Assembly (NCBI GenBank): GCA_017443345.1
Contig: JAFSNR010000071.1
Span: 1 to 53,414 of the forward strand
Direction: 5' to 3'
DNA length: 53,414 bases
Origin: Prevotella sp.
GTDB taxonomy: Bacteria > Bacteroidota > Bacteroidia > Bacteroidales > Bacteroidaceae
In this document: piece after piece, positions 42,956 to 50,775 of the stretch
How positions within the stretch are numbered: the stretch's first letter is position 1
Layout: the number at the start of each line of letters is the position of its first letter
Notes under the pieces: model-generated
What the model saw: the letters and a program-made list of their open reading frames with translations, nothing else
Told to the model about the DNA's origin: nothing
The model's database searches: none
Made by a program: the position numbers and the translations under genes

Positions 42956-45411
42956 CAGCTCTTATGATGGAGCCACCGATAGATGGCGGGTTGTAAGACA
43001 TAGGAAAGGATGATGGCCGCGAGCAGTCCGACGAGTGTGGAGAAGCCCACGCTGCGGATGGCGGGATGAACGGCGAGGAGCATGCTGCCCACCGTGACGA
43101 GCAACGTGACGGCAGAGAGCAGAATGGCGGTCTTGTGATAATTGAGAATTGACAATTGAGAATTGACAATTTGAGGTTGCGCCTGGTTTGTCAGGCCGTG
43201 CATGATGAAGATGCTATAGTCGACACCAATTCCGAAGATAAAGGTGGAAATGATGATGCTGATCAGATTGAACTGCTGGCCGAAGATGTTCATGGCGCCC
43301 AGGACGATGAGCCAGCTGAGCAGGATGGGCATAAAGCCGAGCAGAGTGTGCCCGATGTTGAATCGGAACGACAACCACAGTACCACGAGCACGAAAGCCA
43401 TCGACAGCCATTGGAGACGGTCGAAGTCGCTACTCATCTGGAGCAGGGTCTCCGTCGTATAATAATAGGTGTCGAGCACGAGCAGATGGGGATCGCTGCT
43501 GACGGCGTCGCAGATGCGCATATAGTCGCTGTCGGCATTGCGCCCAGCTTCGTTCTGGAAGCGAACGGACGTGAAGCAGAGCCAGGTACCGTCGTAGGAC
43601 TGCTCCATCAGCGTGGAGAGGAAGCCCTGGGGAATCAGACCGGCTTTGTAGAGGGCCTCGGGTTCATAGTCGGCCTTGGCTGCCTCGAAGAAGGTCTCGA
43701 AGGCATCGGGCTCCAAGTCGGCAGCAGGGGCCGTCGCTGCGATGAGTTGACGGACAGTGGCCAGACGACTGTCGTCCCAATACCGATGCCAAGCATCGAT
43801 GCGTTGCTGCTGACGGTCGAGCGACACCAGCAACTCATCGGTAGGCGAATAGCTCTTCACCAGTCCCACACGCTGCAAGGAGTCGAGCTTCGCGCGAAGC
43901 AGGCCGAAGTGATGTAGGGCTTCCTCCATCGTCTGTCCCTTGCTGGCCATGTATTTGGTGTTGTCGCCTGTATAGGTCTTATCGCGAAGCAGGTCCTCGG
44001 ATTGCTTCACCATCGGTTTGTTGTAGCCCAGATTCTCCATGTTGGCATCGAAATGGGTGCCTCCGATGAGATAGGCTCCTACTCCGATGACTGTCAGCAC
44101 GACGATGACGGCAATCAGCGGTTTATTCCGATCGAAAGAATAGGCATTGATACGCTCAATGAATTGAGGAAATGCACTTCCTTCTCCATTTAACATCTGA
44201 GGTAGCCAGATGAGCGAGAACAGCGTGGCTCCGAGAATGGCAAAGCCAGCAAACAGTCCGAAGTCACGCAACAGATCGGTATGGACGAACAGGAGTCCTG
44301 AGAACGAGCCAATGGTCGTGATACAGCCCAAGAGGACGGGCTTCACCTGATGGCGCAACAGCTCTTCAGGATCGCTGACATACTGATGGTGGGTCAACAC
44401 ATGGAGCACATAGTTGAGGGCCACACCGAGAACGATGCCACCGATGCCGAGCGCCAGAATCGAGAACTCGCCCTTCAGCCAGTACATCATGGACAGTCCG
44501 AACAGCGTACCAAAGACGACGGGCAACAGGAGCAAGGGAATGAAGTCCCAACGACGGAAACAAAACAATAGGAAGACCAGAACCAAAACCAGTGCACCTG
44601 CGATGGTGGTGGCCAGGTCGTGCTTGATCTGCGTGGAGTTATAGTAGCCTACGGCAGGGGCTCCATGATAGCTGATGTGGACATCGGGATGCGACTGCTG
44701 GAACTGACTGATCACGGTGTTGAGACGCTCAAAGAGGGCCGAGCCCTGACCCGTATTGGTCGACGAGTACTGGGGTGTCAGGAAAAGCAGACACACCGTC
44801 GAATCGGGCACGAAGAAATGATTGTCGACTGTCGTGTAAGAACCTGCGCCCCCCAACAGCGACCCCAGCTGTTCGGCGAGCACGTTGCGCATGCCGATCG
44901 GATCGAGCTCGATGAGTTCAGGGAACATTTCACCAAACTCGCCCTGCAGGTCCTCACGATTCTGCAGCATCTGCTTTGCAATGTGTTCGCGCGTCAGCAG
45001 GGAATCGAAATGGGCATAGGCCGTCGTGTCGATGTAGGCTGGGAAATGGGCTGTCATGTAGTCGACAGCCTCAGGCATCAACTCTTCGTCAATCTTGTAG
45101 AAGAGGTTCTTGATCTGGGCCGTGTCCTGTTGCAGGGAGTCAGCAAAATCGTCGCAAGCGGCTATCAGCTGCTGCTGATCAGCACCGTCGAACAGCACAA
45201 ACACGCCATCCTTGATCTTCAGGTCGGCAAAGGCCAGCTTGATGGTACCGTCTTCATTACGAGAGGAAGGCATCAGTTTGTTGATGTCTTCCTCCAGATG
45301 GATCTGTGAAGCGAAATAGCCAAACAGCGCGAAGAGGCTCACCATTGAGAGCCAACAGACGAGGCGATGGCTATGGAAATAGCGATAAATACGGACAAAG
45401 AGCTCTGTCAT
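42955..45411 (-). CDS. MMPL/RND-family lipid exporter
   Basis: An 818-residue inner-membrane protein. The first membrane segment is near 18-35, with a periplasmic domain (about 40-260), a block of about five segments (265-430), a second periplasmic domain (470-680) and a final block (690-810). This is the MMPL layout. It would flip or export the polyene lipid. Residues QIVNSQLSILNY (about 744-757) are encoded by a heptamer repeat in frame, between two membrane segments. Its start overlaps the dehydratase stop by 4 bp. Confidence 0.88.
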   Translation of the reverse strand: MTELFVRIYRYFHSHRLVCWLSMVSLFALFGYFASQIHLEEDINKLMPSSRNEDGTIKLAFADLKIKDGVFVLFDGADQQQLIAACDDFADSLQQDTAQIKNLFYKIDEELMPEAVDYMTAHFPAYIDTTAYAHFDSLLTREHIAKQMLQNREDLQGEFGEMFPELIELDPIGMRNVLAEQLGSLLGGAGSYTTVDNHFFVPDSTVCLLFLTPQYSSTNTGQGSALFERLNTVISQFQQSHPDVHISYHGAPAVGYYNSTQIKHDLATTIAGALVLVLVFLLFCFRRWDFIPLLLLPVVFGTLFGLSMMYWLKGEFSILALGIGGIVLGVALNYVLHVLTHHQYVSDPEELLRHQVKPVLLGCITTIGSFSGLLFVHTDLLRDFGLFAGFAILGATLFSLIWLPQMLNGEGSAFPQFIERINAYSFDRNKPLIAVIVVLTVIGVGAYLIGGTHFDANMENLGYNKPMVKQSEDLLRDKTYTGDNTKYMASKGQTMEEALHHFGLLRAKLDSLQRVGLVKSYSPTDELLVSLDRQQQRIDAWHRYWDDSRLATVRQLIAATAPAADLEPDAFETFFEAAKADYEPEALYKAGLIPQGFLSTLMEQSYDGTWLCFTSVRFQNEAGRNADSDYMRICDAVSSDPHLLVLDTYYYTTETLLQMSSDFDRLQWLSMAFVLVVLWLSFRFNIGHTLLGFMPILLSWLIVLGAMNIFGQQFNLISIIISTFIFGIGVDYSIFIMHGLTNQAQPQIVNSQLSILNYHKTAILLSAVTLLVTVGSMLLAVHPAIRSVGFSTLVGLLAAIILSYVLQPAIYRWLHHKS
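43140..43173. repeat. AATTGAC/AATTGAG heptamer array inside the exporter gene
   Basis: About four and a half heptamers of the units AATTGAG and AATTGAC. On the coding strand they are read in frame as NSQLSIL-like residues. Three heptamers equal seven codons, so such insertions can keep the frame. Confidence 0.8.
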
Positions 45412-45857
45412 CTTACAAATATTTTCAAGTCAGCTTCACAGATGGTGTCATCGCCGATGCGGGTTTCCCCATGACAAAGTGTCATAGGTCCAAAGGCGAA
45501 GCCCATCGCTATGGTCGTCGTCAGCTGCTCATGGGCACGTGGCCTTCGCTGGCATTCGAAATGCTTCACTTCTGCAATCATACCGACAGGCGGATTCTCA
45601 GCTCCCTGCTGGAGAGCCACATGTCCGGCTAGTGCAGAGGCCGATTGTGCGATATGCTCAATCAGTCCCGTCTCTGACATCTCTTGACCTGGTAACATGA
45701 AATAATTGTCAGAGCGAACAGACAACGAGGTAGAACAGGAAGCTCCTGTCAGACTCTCTTCTGACTCGGGAGCCTCAATGTCCTCAAACTCGTCAACCAT
45801 CATAAATGGATGGCGCTGGGGAATCAGTCGCTCTATGTCCTTACCTTCGTACTTCAA
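45408..45857 (-). CDS. 3-hydroxyacyl-ACP dehydratase-like (hotdog fold)
   Basis: A 149-residue FabZ-like protein. LIPQRHPFMMVDEF holds the catalytic His, and SETGLIEHIAQSASA holds the central-helix acidic residue. It would dehydrate hydroxyacyl-ACP during polyene chain growth. The start is TTG at 45857, the only plausible one before the HPF motif (next Met is residue 19). This TTG lies within an octamer repeat. Confidence 0.85.
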   Translation of the reverse strand: MKYEGKDIERLIPQRHPFMMVDEFEDIEAPESEESLTGASCSTSLSVRSDNYFMLPGQEMSETGLIEHIAQSASALAGHVALQQGAENPPVGMIAEVKHFECQRRPRAHEQLTTTIAMGFAFGPMTLCHGETRIGDDTICEADLKIFVR

Positions 45858-45888
45858 TTTTTCAATTCTTCAATTTTTCAATTCTTAC
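45855..45888. repeat. Octamer array covering the dehydratase start and ACP stop
   Basis: Four 8-bp units alternating CAATTTTT and CAATTCTT. The array reaches the TTG start codon of the dehydratase gene on one side and ends at the ACP stop codon (45885-45887) on the other. Confidence 0.8.
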
Positions 45889-46124
45889 AAGTGTTGCTCA
45901 ATGTAATCGTACAGGTTGTTGAACGTCTGGATCTTCTTCAGGTCTTCAACGGGGATGGTAATCTTATAGGTCATCTGTACCAGAGCGATGAGGTCTACCA
46001 GATTGATACTGTCCAGAGAGAGTGTCTCCTTCAGGTTCGCATCGGGAGCGAACTCACTCTGTTCTACTTCAAACTCTTCTTCCAGCAGGTTATTGACCTG
46101 CGCAATGATTTCTTCTCTTGTCAT
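45885..46124 (-). CDS. Acyl carrier protein
   Basis: A 79-residue acidic four-helix protein. Ser39 in LDSINLVDLI is the 4'-phosphopantetheine attachment site. It stands between ketosynthase and dehydratase genes and is therefore most likely dedicated to the polyene pathway, not general fatty-acid synthesis. Confidence 0.92.
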   Translation of the reverse strand: MTREEIIAQVNNLLEEEFEVEQSEFAPDANLKETLSLDSINLVDLIALVQMTYKITIPVEDLKKIQTFNNLYDYIEQHL

Positions 46125-46150
46125 TTTGATTAAAAAAATACAATTATAAT

Positions 46151-46211
46151 TAATTCTTCAATTCTTCAATACTTCAATTCTTCAATACTTCAATTCTTCA
46201 ACCCTTCAAAT
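46151..46211. repeat. Octamer array between ACP and ketosynthase genes
   Basis: About seven units of AATTCTTC/AATACTTC (8-bp period). The last units contain the ketosynthase stop codon (46198-46200) and encode its final residues DLKG. Confidence 0.85.
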
Positions 46212-47424
46212 CTTTAATAATAAGGGTAGAATTGGTGCCACCAAAGCCGAACGAGTTGCTCAGGAACATGTCGAAATGCTGCTGGCGAGTCTCGGGGATG
46301 ACATTGATGCACTGTGTCACCTCATCGGGGTTCTCGAAGTTCAGCGAGCCACCAATGAAGTCGTTCTTCATCATCAGCATCGAATAGACGATTTCCGAAG
46401 CACCTGCCATCCACATCTCATGACCCGTCTGACTCTTCGTCGAGGTGACGGGCACCTTGTAATCGCCAAACACCTGGGCGATGGCTTCGGCCTCACGGCT
46501 GTCACCGATAGGCGTAGAGGTGGCGTGGGCATTGACATAGCCAATATCAGTGGGCTTGACGCCAGCACTCTCCAGACTACGCAGCAGCGAACGGGCAGGC
46601 CCCTCGACATTGGGCGTAGAGATATGATCGCCATTGCCTGAGAAGCCCCAGCCAAGGATCTCGGCCAGAATAGGAGCTCCACGACGCACGGCGTGCTCAT
46701 AGTCCTCGATGATCAGTGTAGCTGCACCACCGCTGGGAACGAGTCCATCGCGATCGCGGTCGAAGGGACGGCTGGCTTTCGTAGGCTGGTCCTTGCGCGT
46801 AGAGAAGGTCTGCAGGGCATCAAACGAGGCAATACCATACATATTATTCTCTTCTGCGCCACCACAGACGATGCAGTCCTGCAAGCCGTTCTTAATGAGC
46901 AGGAAGCCCAGCCCCAACGACTGAGAGCCACTGGCGCAGGCTGCTGATGCCGTGAGGTTGATACCCTTCAGGTGGAACAGCGTTGCCAGGTTCATCGTCA
47001 CCGTCGAGTTCATCGACTGGAAGATGGCTCCTGAGCCACATGCAGCCGTAGAAAGGGCCTGACGGAACTTGTCCATAGCCACCATCGTTGACTCGGCTAC
47101 AGAGTCGTTACCATAGATGACGCCCACCTCGTGGCTGTCGATATAGTCTTGTGTCAAACGTGCCTGCTCCAGGGCCTGTACAGTAGCCATATAGGCATAC
47201 TGTGCCTCCTCGGGCATCATCTGGCGCACGTTGCGGCTTAATACTTTCTTCAGATCGGGACGGGGCACATTGGCGCAGATGGGCGAGCGAAAGCCCGCAT
47301 CCTGACGCTCCTGACTGAACACAATGCCACTGCGTCCTTCGTACAATGACTGGCGCACCTCGTCGAGCGTCGTACCAATGCACGACCAGATGCCCATACC
47401 AGTAATTACTACTCTTCTTTCCAT
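46198..47424 (-). CDS. Beta-ketoacyl-ACP synthase (FabF-type)
   Basis: A 408-residue thiolase-fold condensing enzyme with the full triad: Cys163 in SAACASGS, His300 in NAHATSTPIGD and His335 in SQTGHEMWMAG, plus Lys330. It elongates the acyl chain with malonyl-ACP. No chain-length-factor partner is visible here. It follows the GNAT gene and precedes the ACP gene in the operon. Confidence 0.93.
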   Translation of the reverse strand: MERRVVITGMGIWSCIGTTLDEVRQSLYEGRSGIVFSQERQDAGFRSPICANVPRPDLKKVLSRNVRQMMPEEAQYAYMATVQALEQARLTQDYIDSHEVGVIYGNDSVAESTMVAMDKFRQALSTAACGSGAIFQSMNSTVTMNLATLFHLKGINLTASAACASGSQSLGLGFLLIKNGLQDCIVCGGAEENNMYGIASFDALQTFSTRKDQPTKASRPFDRDRDGLVPSGGAATLIIEDYEHAVRRGAPILAEILGWGFSGNGDHISTPNVEGPARSLLRSLESAGVKPTDIGYVNAHATSTPIGDSREAEAIAQVFGDYKVPVTSTKSQTGHEMWMAGASEIVYSMLMMKNDFIGGSLNFENPDEVTQCINVIPETRQQHFDMFLSNSFGFGGTNSTLIIKDLKG

Positions 47425-47436
47425 TTATTTATTTCT

Positions 47437-47467
47437 CTAAACTATAAACTGTAAACCGTAAACTCTA
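47437..47467. repeat. Single heptamer arm between GNAT and ketosynthase genes
   Basis: Units of the CTATAAA/CTGTAAA/CCGTAAA type with a 7-bp period, ending at the GNAT stop codon (47465-47467). Confidence 0.75.
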
Positions 47468-48631
47468 TATTATCTTCGAATAGCACCTACGGCGCTTGAC
47501 GTACTCGGGCTTCAGCGGTTTCCACTGCGACAGCTCGCGAACGTTGTCCTCCAATTGTGGTCCCGTCTCGGCCCACTTGAAGCCTAACCTATTATAAATA
47601 GGTATCAGGTCATCAAAGAAAAGGGCATTCACACCCATTCCCTGATAGTCGGGGCGCACGCCGATGAGAAGCATCTCGACGGTATCATCATTCTTCCACT
47701 TCAGCGTCTTCAGCAAATGATACCAGCCTGTGGGCCATAGACGGCCATCGGCCTTCTTCAAAGCCTTCGACAGACTGCCGATCGTGACGCAGGCGCCTAC
47801 CACCTCGTTCTGCTTGTTGAGAACGACGGGAATCAGCTGTTTGTCTATGAGTGGGAAATATTGGTTGCAGAACGCTTTAATCTGCGCCTCCGACAAGGCC
47901 GAGAAACCAAAGATGGGCGCATATGCCTCATTATACAGACGGATAATCCGCTCTGCACAATCATGCGCATCGACGCCCGGATCGCCCATTTTGACGACAC
48001 GCAGACCCATCTGCTCTCGAACATACTGGGCTGTGCGACTGTAACGGGCAGGAACCTCTTCAGGTATCTGGATGCGTATCTGAACCCAATCGACTGCTTT
48101 CTGGAAACCTAGTTCCTCCATGTGGCGAGGATAATAGTCAGGATTCCAGATCGTATTCATCGAACCCATCATCTGGAAATCCTCCACGAGCATGCCCTCC
48201 TTGTCGAAGTCAGTGATACCCATCGGACCCTGCAGGGTGTCCATCCCCTGCTCCAGTCCCCACTGCTTGACGGCGTCGAGCAAAGCACGACTGACGTTCA
48301 GGTCATCGACAAATTCTATCAGGCTGAATCGCACCACCCGCTGCTGCCAGTGCTCGTTGGCCTTACGGTTCACGATACCCACAATGCGTCCAACGGGAAC
48401 CTGGTTACGATAAGCCACGAAAGGCTGTATGTCGGAAAATTCCAATCCTGGGTTACTTTTTCTTTGAAAAAGGTCCGCAATACTGCTCTCAAGGTCGGGC
48501 ACGTATTGTGGCACGCCACGATACATCGTGCGTGGTAGACGAACGAAGTCGTCCATTTCACGTCGGCATGCCACCTTGCGAACTTCCAAAGGTGGTTCTA
48601 AAATGTCTTCAAAAGTAATTTTAGAGTTCAT
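47465..48631 (-). CDS. GNAT-fold N-acetyltransferase-like protein
   Basis: A 388-residue protein. The acetyl-CoA motif IGVRPDYQGMGVNALFF (around 325-341) is GNAT-like. The N-terminal half (FVRLPRTMYRGVPQYVPDLE) matches a family common in Bacteroidetes whose substrate is unknown. It heads the seven-gene operon, with the promoter -7 box ending only about 8 nt before its ATG. A role in polyene assembly is inference from position only. Confidence 0.75.
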   Translation of the reverse strand: MNSKITFEDILEPPLEVRKVACRREMDDFVRLPRTMYRGVPQYVPDLESSIADLFQRKSNPGLEFSDIQPFVAYRNQVPVGRIVGIVNRKANEHWQQRVVRFSLIEFVDDLNVSRALLDAVKQWGLEQGMDTLQGPMGITDFDKEGMLVEDFQMMGSMNTIWNPDYYPRHMEELGFQKAVDWVQIRIQIPEEVPARYSRTAQYVREQMGLRVVKMGDPGVDAHDCAERIIRLYNEAYAPIFGFSALSEAQIKAFCNQYFPLIDKQLIPVVLNKQNEVVGACVTIGSLSKALKKADGRLWPTGWYHLLKTLKWKNDDTVEMLLIGVRPDYQGMGVNALFFDDLIPIYNRLGFKWAETGPQLEDNVRELSQWKPLKPEYVKRRRCYSKII

Positions 48632-48638
48632 CGGGCTG

Positions 48639-48646
48639 CAAAGTTA
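48639..48646 (-). promoter_or_regulatory. -7 box of the polyene operon (TAACTTTG)
   Basis: TAACTTTG on the minus strand. The predicted transcription start is about 4 nt before the ATG at 48631, so the mRNA is nearly leaderless. No consensus -33 TTTG is at the usual distance. Confidence 0.6.
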
Positions 48647-48663
48647 AACAAAATTCACAAAAT

Positions 48664-48683
48664 AACGCTATCGCGAGCGCGTT
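48664..48683. promoter_or_regulatory. 20-bp imperfect palindrome upstream of the polyene operon
   Basis: AACGC..GCGTT-type palindrome with a central TCGCGA, placed close upstream of the -7 box where an operator or -33 element would be. It is G+C-rich within an A+T-rich gap. Confidence 0.45.
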
Positions 48684-48689
48684 GGAAAG

Positions 48690-48752
48690 CAATTTTTGCA
48701 GATTTTGAAACAATTTTTGCAGATTTTAAAACTATTTTTGCATATTTTGAAA
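48690..48752. repeat. Three 21-bp direct repeats upstream of the polyene operon
   Basis: Three copies of a 21-bp unit (CAATTTTTGCAGATTTTGAAA and two variants) starting at 48690, 48711 and 48732. Two helical turns per repeat put the copies on the same face of the DNA, as in activator or nucleoid-protein sites. Confidence 0.8.
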
Positions 48753-48777
48753 GTCTGAGGCAGTATTTCAGACCATT

Positions 48778-50208
48778 CTACGCAGCCAGACGGGAGAGCA
48801 TTTCAAGGAGAACTTTCCAGATATCTTCGATGGTAGACAGCTCGACGCGCTCACTCGTAGAATGAGGTTCGACGATGCGTGGTCCGATGCTGGCAATCTC
48901 AATTCCCGGGAATTTCTTGACGAAATAACCTGCCTCGAGCACAAAGTGCATAGCCACCATCCGTGGACGCCATCCTAGTACATCGTTGAATGTATCGGAA
49001 GTCAGCTTGAGAAAATCCGAAGACTGATTCTCCTGCCAGGCAGGGGCCATCATCACCTGATGGGAGTCGGCTCCATGCGCCTTGAACATGTCGGCGATAT
49101 GCTCAGAGAGTCGCCCAAGCACCTCGTCGTCAAAGCTACGGGTGTGGGTACTCACGAAGATACAGTTCTCACGCGTCTCGACGATGCCGATATTATTGGA
49201 AGTCTCGACGGTATCGGGCATCGAGGTGCTCATCTTGATCACACCCTGAGGCACGCCTTCGAGGCACTCCATCAAGGCATTGAAGGCCTTACGGTCGATG
49301 ACAGTCGACTCGGGCTCGCACTTCTCAACCTTGCATTGTATGTGGGGATCGGTTTGACCGTAATTGAACTTCAGCCAATTGTTGGTGACTATCTGCTGCT
49401 GGGTGACAAAACCGGCGGGCCCACCTATCGGCACACAGCACACCACCTCGGCCGAAGAGGCTATCGAGGCATTGGCTTCGCCCATACGCAGAGTGGCCAC
49501 GCGAACGTCGCACAGCAGATGGACAAAGTGAAGGACACGCTTCAGGGTAAGAATCGCACTGGCACGACCCTTGTTGATATCGACACCAGAATGACCTCCC
49601 AGACCACCACTGATCGTGATGCGGAACCACTGCTGGTTGACCGTCGGTGCTGGCTCACGGGTAACAGGAATCTCGTGGAACTGCAGACAGGCACCTGCTG
49701 CACCAGTGGTCATCGTGTCGTAATCCTCCGAATCGAGGTTGATCACCTTGCGTCCCTGGATAAACGTGGGGCGCAACTGGCTGGCACCCGACATACCGTC
49801 CTCCTCGTTGGTGGTCGTGATGACCTCCAGTGGTCCGTGAACGATATCATCGCTCTCTAGAACGGCCAGCGCCATCGACAGTCCGATGCCGTTGTCAGCT
49901 CCTAGCGAAGTGCCACGTGCCTTCATCCAACCGTCCTCAACATAAGCCTCAATGGGTGTATTCTCTGGATCATCCATACCCACACAGACCATATCCATGT
50001 GGTTGAGCAGCACGATGGGCTCTGCCTGCTCATGACCTGGGGTCGCAGGCTTACGGATGACGACACAGTTAGCTGGATCGCGCTCGTATTCGAGATGGAG
50101 ACGCTCTGCAAACTCACACAAAAATTCCGCTACCTTCTCTTCATGATGGGAAGGTCGCGGAATCGCATTCAATTCCTTGAAAATGCTGAATACCCGTTCT
50201 GTCGACAT
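48778..50208 (-). CDS. pepD: Cytosolic non-specific dipeptidase (aminoacyl-histidine dipeptidase)
   Basis: A 476-residue M20-family metallopeptidase. Zinc ligands are in NHMDMVCVG, ADNGIGLSM, TTNEEDGMSGA and NLDSED, with a C-terminal His (EPHSTSE). A lid/dimer domain is inserted (about 195-385). ATG 50208 is chosen because it overlaps the stop of the regulator gene (TGATG). It hydrolyses dipeptides in the cytosol. Confidence 0.93.
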   Translation of the reverse strand: MSTERVFSIFKELNAIPRPSHHEEKVAEFLCEFAERLHLEYERDPANCVVIRKPATPGHEQAEPIVLLNHMDMVCVGMDDPENTPIEAYVEDGWMKARGTSLGADNGIGLSMALAVLESDDIVHGPLEVITTTNEEDGMSGASQLRPTFIQGRKVINLDSEDYDTMTTGAAGACLQFHEIPVTREPAPTVNQQWFRITISGGLGGHSGVDINKGRASAILTLKRVLHFVHLLCDVRVATLRMGEANASIASSAEVVCCVPIGGPAGFVTQQQIVTNNWLKFNYGQTDPHIQCKVEKCEPESTVIDRKAFNALMECLEGVPQGVIKMSTSMPDTVETSNNIGIVETRENCIFVSTHTRSFDDEVLGRLSEHIADMFKAHGADSHQVMMAPAWQENQSSDFLKLTSDTFNDVLGWRPRMVAMHFVLEAGYFVKKFPGIEIASIGPRIVEPHSTSERVELSTIEDIWKVLLEMLSRLAA

Positions 50209-50666
50209 CAACTCTTTGCCTTTCTCTTACGTTTGGAGACCATAGACGGGTGCTTCTTCAGATGCTGCACGCGATAGTCTCTCGGAGTGATGCCCACGAT
50301 ACGATAGAAGGATGCGTAGAACGACTGGCGGTTAGAGAAACCAACCATGTCGGATACTTCCTCCATCGTCAGATCCTGATAACGCTTGTCGACAAGGATC
50401 GACATCGCATCCTCGATGCGGTATTTGTTGACAAACGAAGTGTAGTTAGTGTGAAAACGTACGTTCACCACCGCTGAGATGTAACGGGTATTAGTTCCGA
50501 TTTCTTCAGCCAGTTTCTTGGCTGAGTAATCCTTATCGCGATACTTCTTCTGCATCACGATAATGTCCATGATCTGCTCCTGCATCCGGTCCATCATCTT
50601 TGGGCTGACCAGACTACGATAAGCAGCCTTTTTTTCCTTAATCTCTACAATATTATACTTTCCCAT
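50208..50666 (-). CDS. AraC-type HTH transcriptional regulator
   Basis: A 152-residue protein ending in an AraC double helix-turn-helix (about 40-140): YSAKKLAEEIGTNTRYISAVVN, then TMEEVSDMVGFSNRQSFYASFYRIVGITPRDYR. There is no ligand-binding domain, only a short N-terminal segment. It has its own promoter and is translationally coupled to pepD. Its target is unknown. Confidence 0.85.
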   Translation of the reverse strand: MGKYNIVEIKEKKAAYRSLVSPKMMDRMQEQIMDIIVMQKKYRDKDYSAKKLAEEIGTNTRYISAVVNVRFHTNYTSFVNKYRIEDAMSILVDKRYQDLTMEEVSDMVGFSNRQSFYASFYRIVGITPRDYRVQHLKKHPSMVSKRKRKAKS

Positions 50667-50694
50667 ATTCAGGTCAATATTTACGTTGATGACG

Positions 50695-50725
50695 CAAAGT
50701 TACAAAAAATTTAAATACGATGCAA
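50695..50725 (-). promoter_or_regulatory. Promoter of the AraC-type regulator gene
   Basis: On the minus strand TTG (50723-50725) and TAACTTTG (50695-50702) are 20 bp apart. The leader is about 25 nt. Confidence 0.7.
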
Positions 50726-50726
50726 G

Positions 50727-50752
50727 TTTTTTGTCAAAAAAATGACAAAAAA
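50727..50752. promoter_or_regulatory. Perfect 10-bp inverted repeat (TGTCA/TGACA)
   Basis: TTTTTTGTCA (50727-50736) and TGACAAAAAA (50743-50752) around six A residues. It lies just upstream of the regulator's -33 box and after the SpoIIE stop, so it could be an autoregulatory operator or a weak terminator. Confidence 0.5.
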
Positions 50753-50775
50753 GTTCTAATTATGAGGAAAATAGC

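Noticed and set aside
48690-48752. CRISPR array
   Set aside because: Repeats of 21 bp are directly adjacent with no spacers and there are no cas genes.
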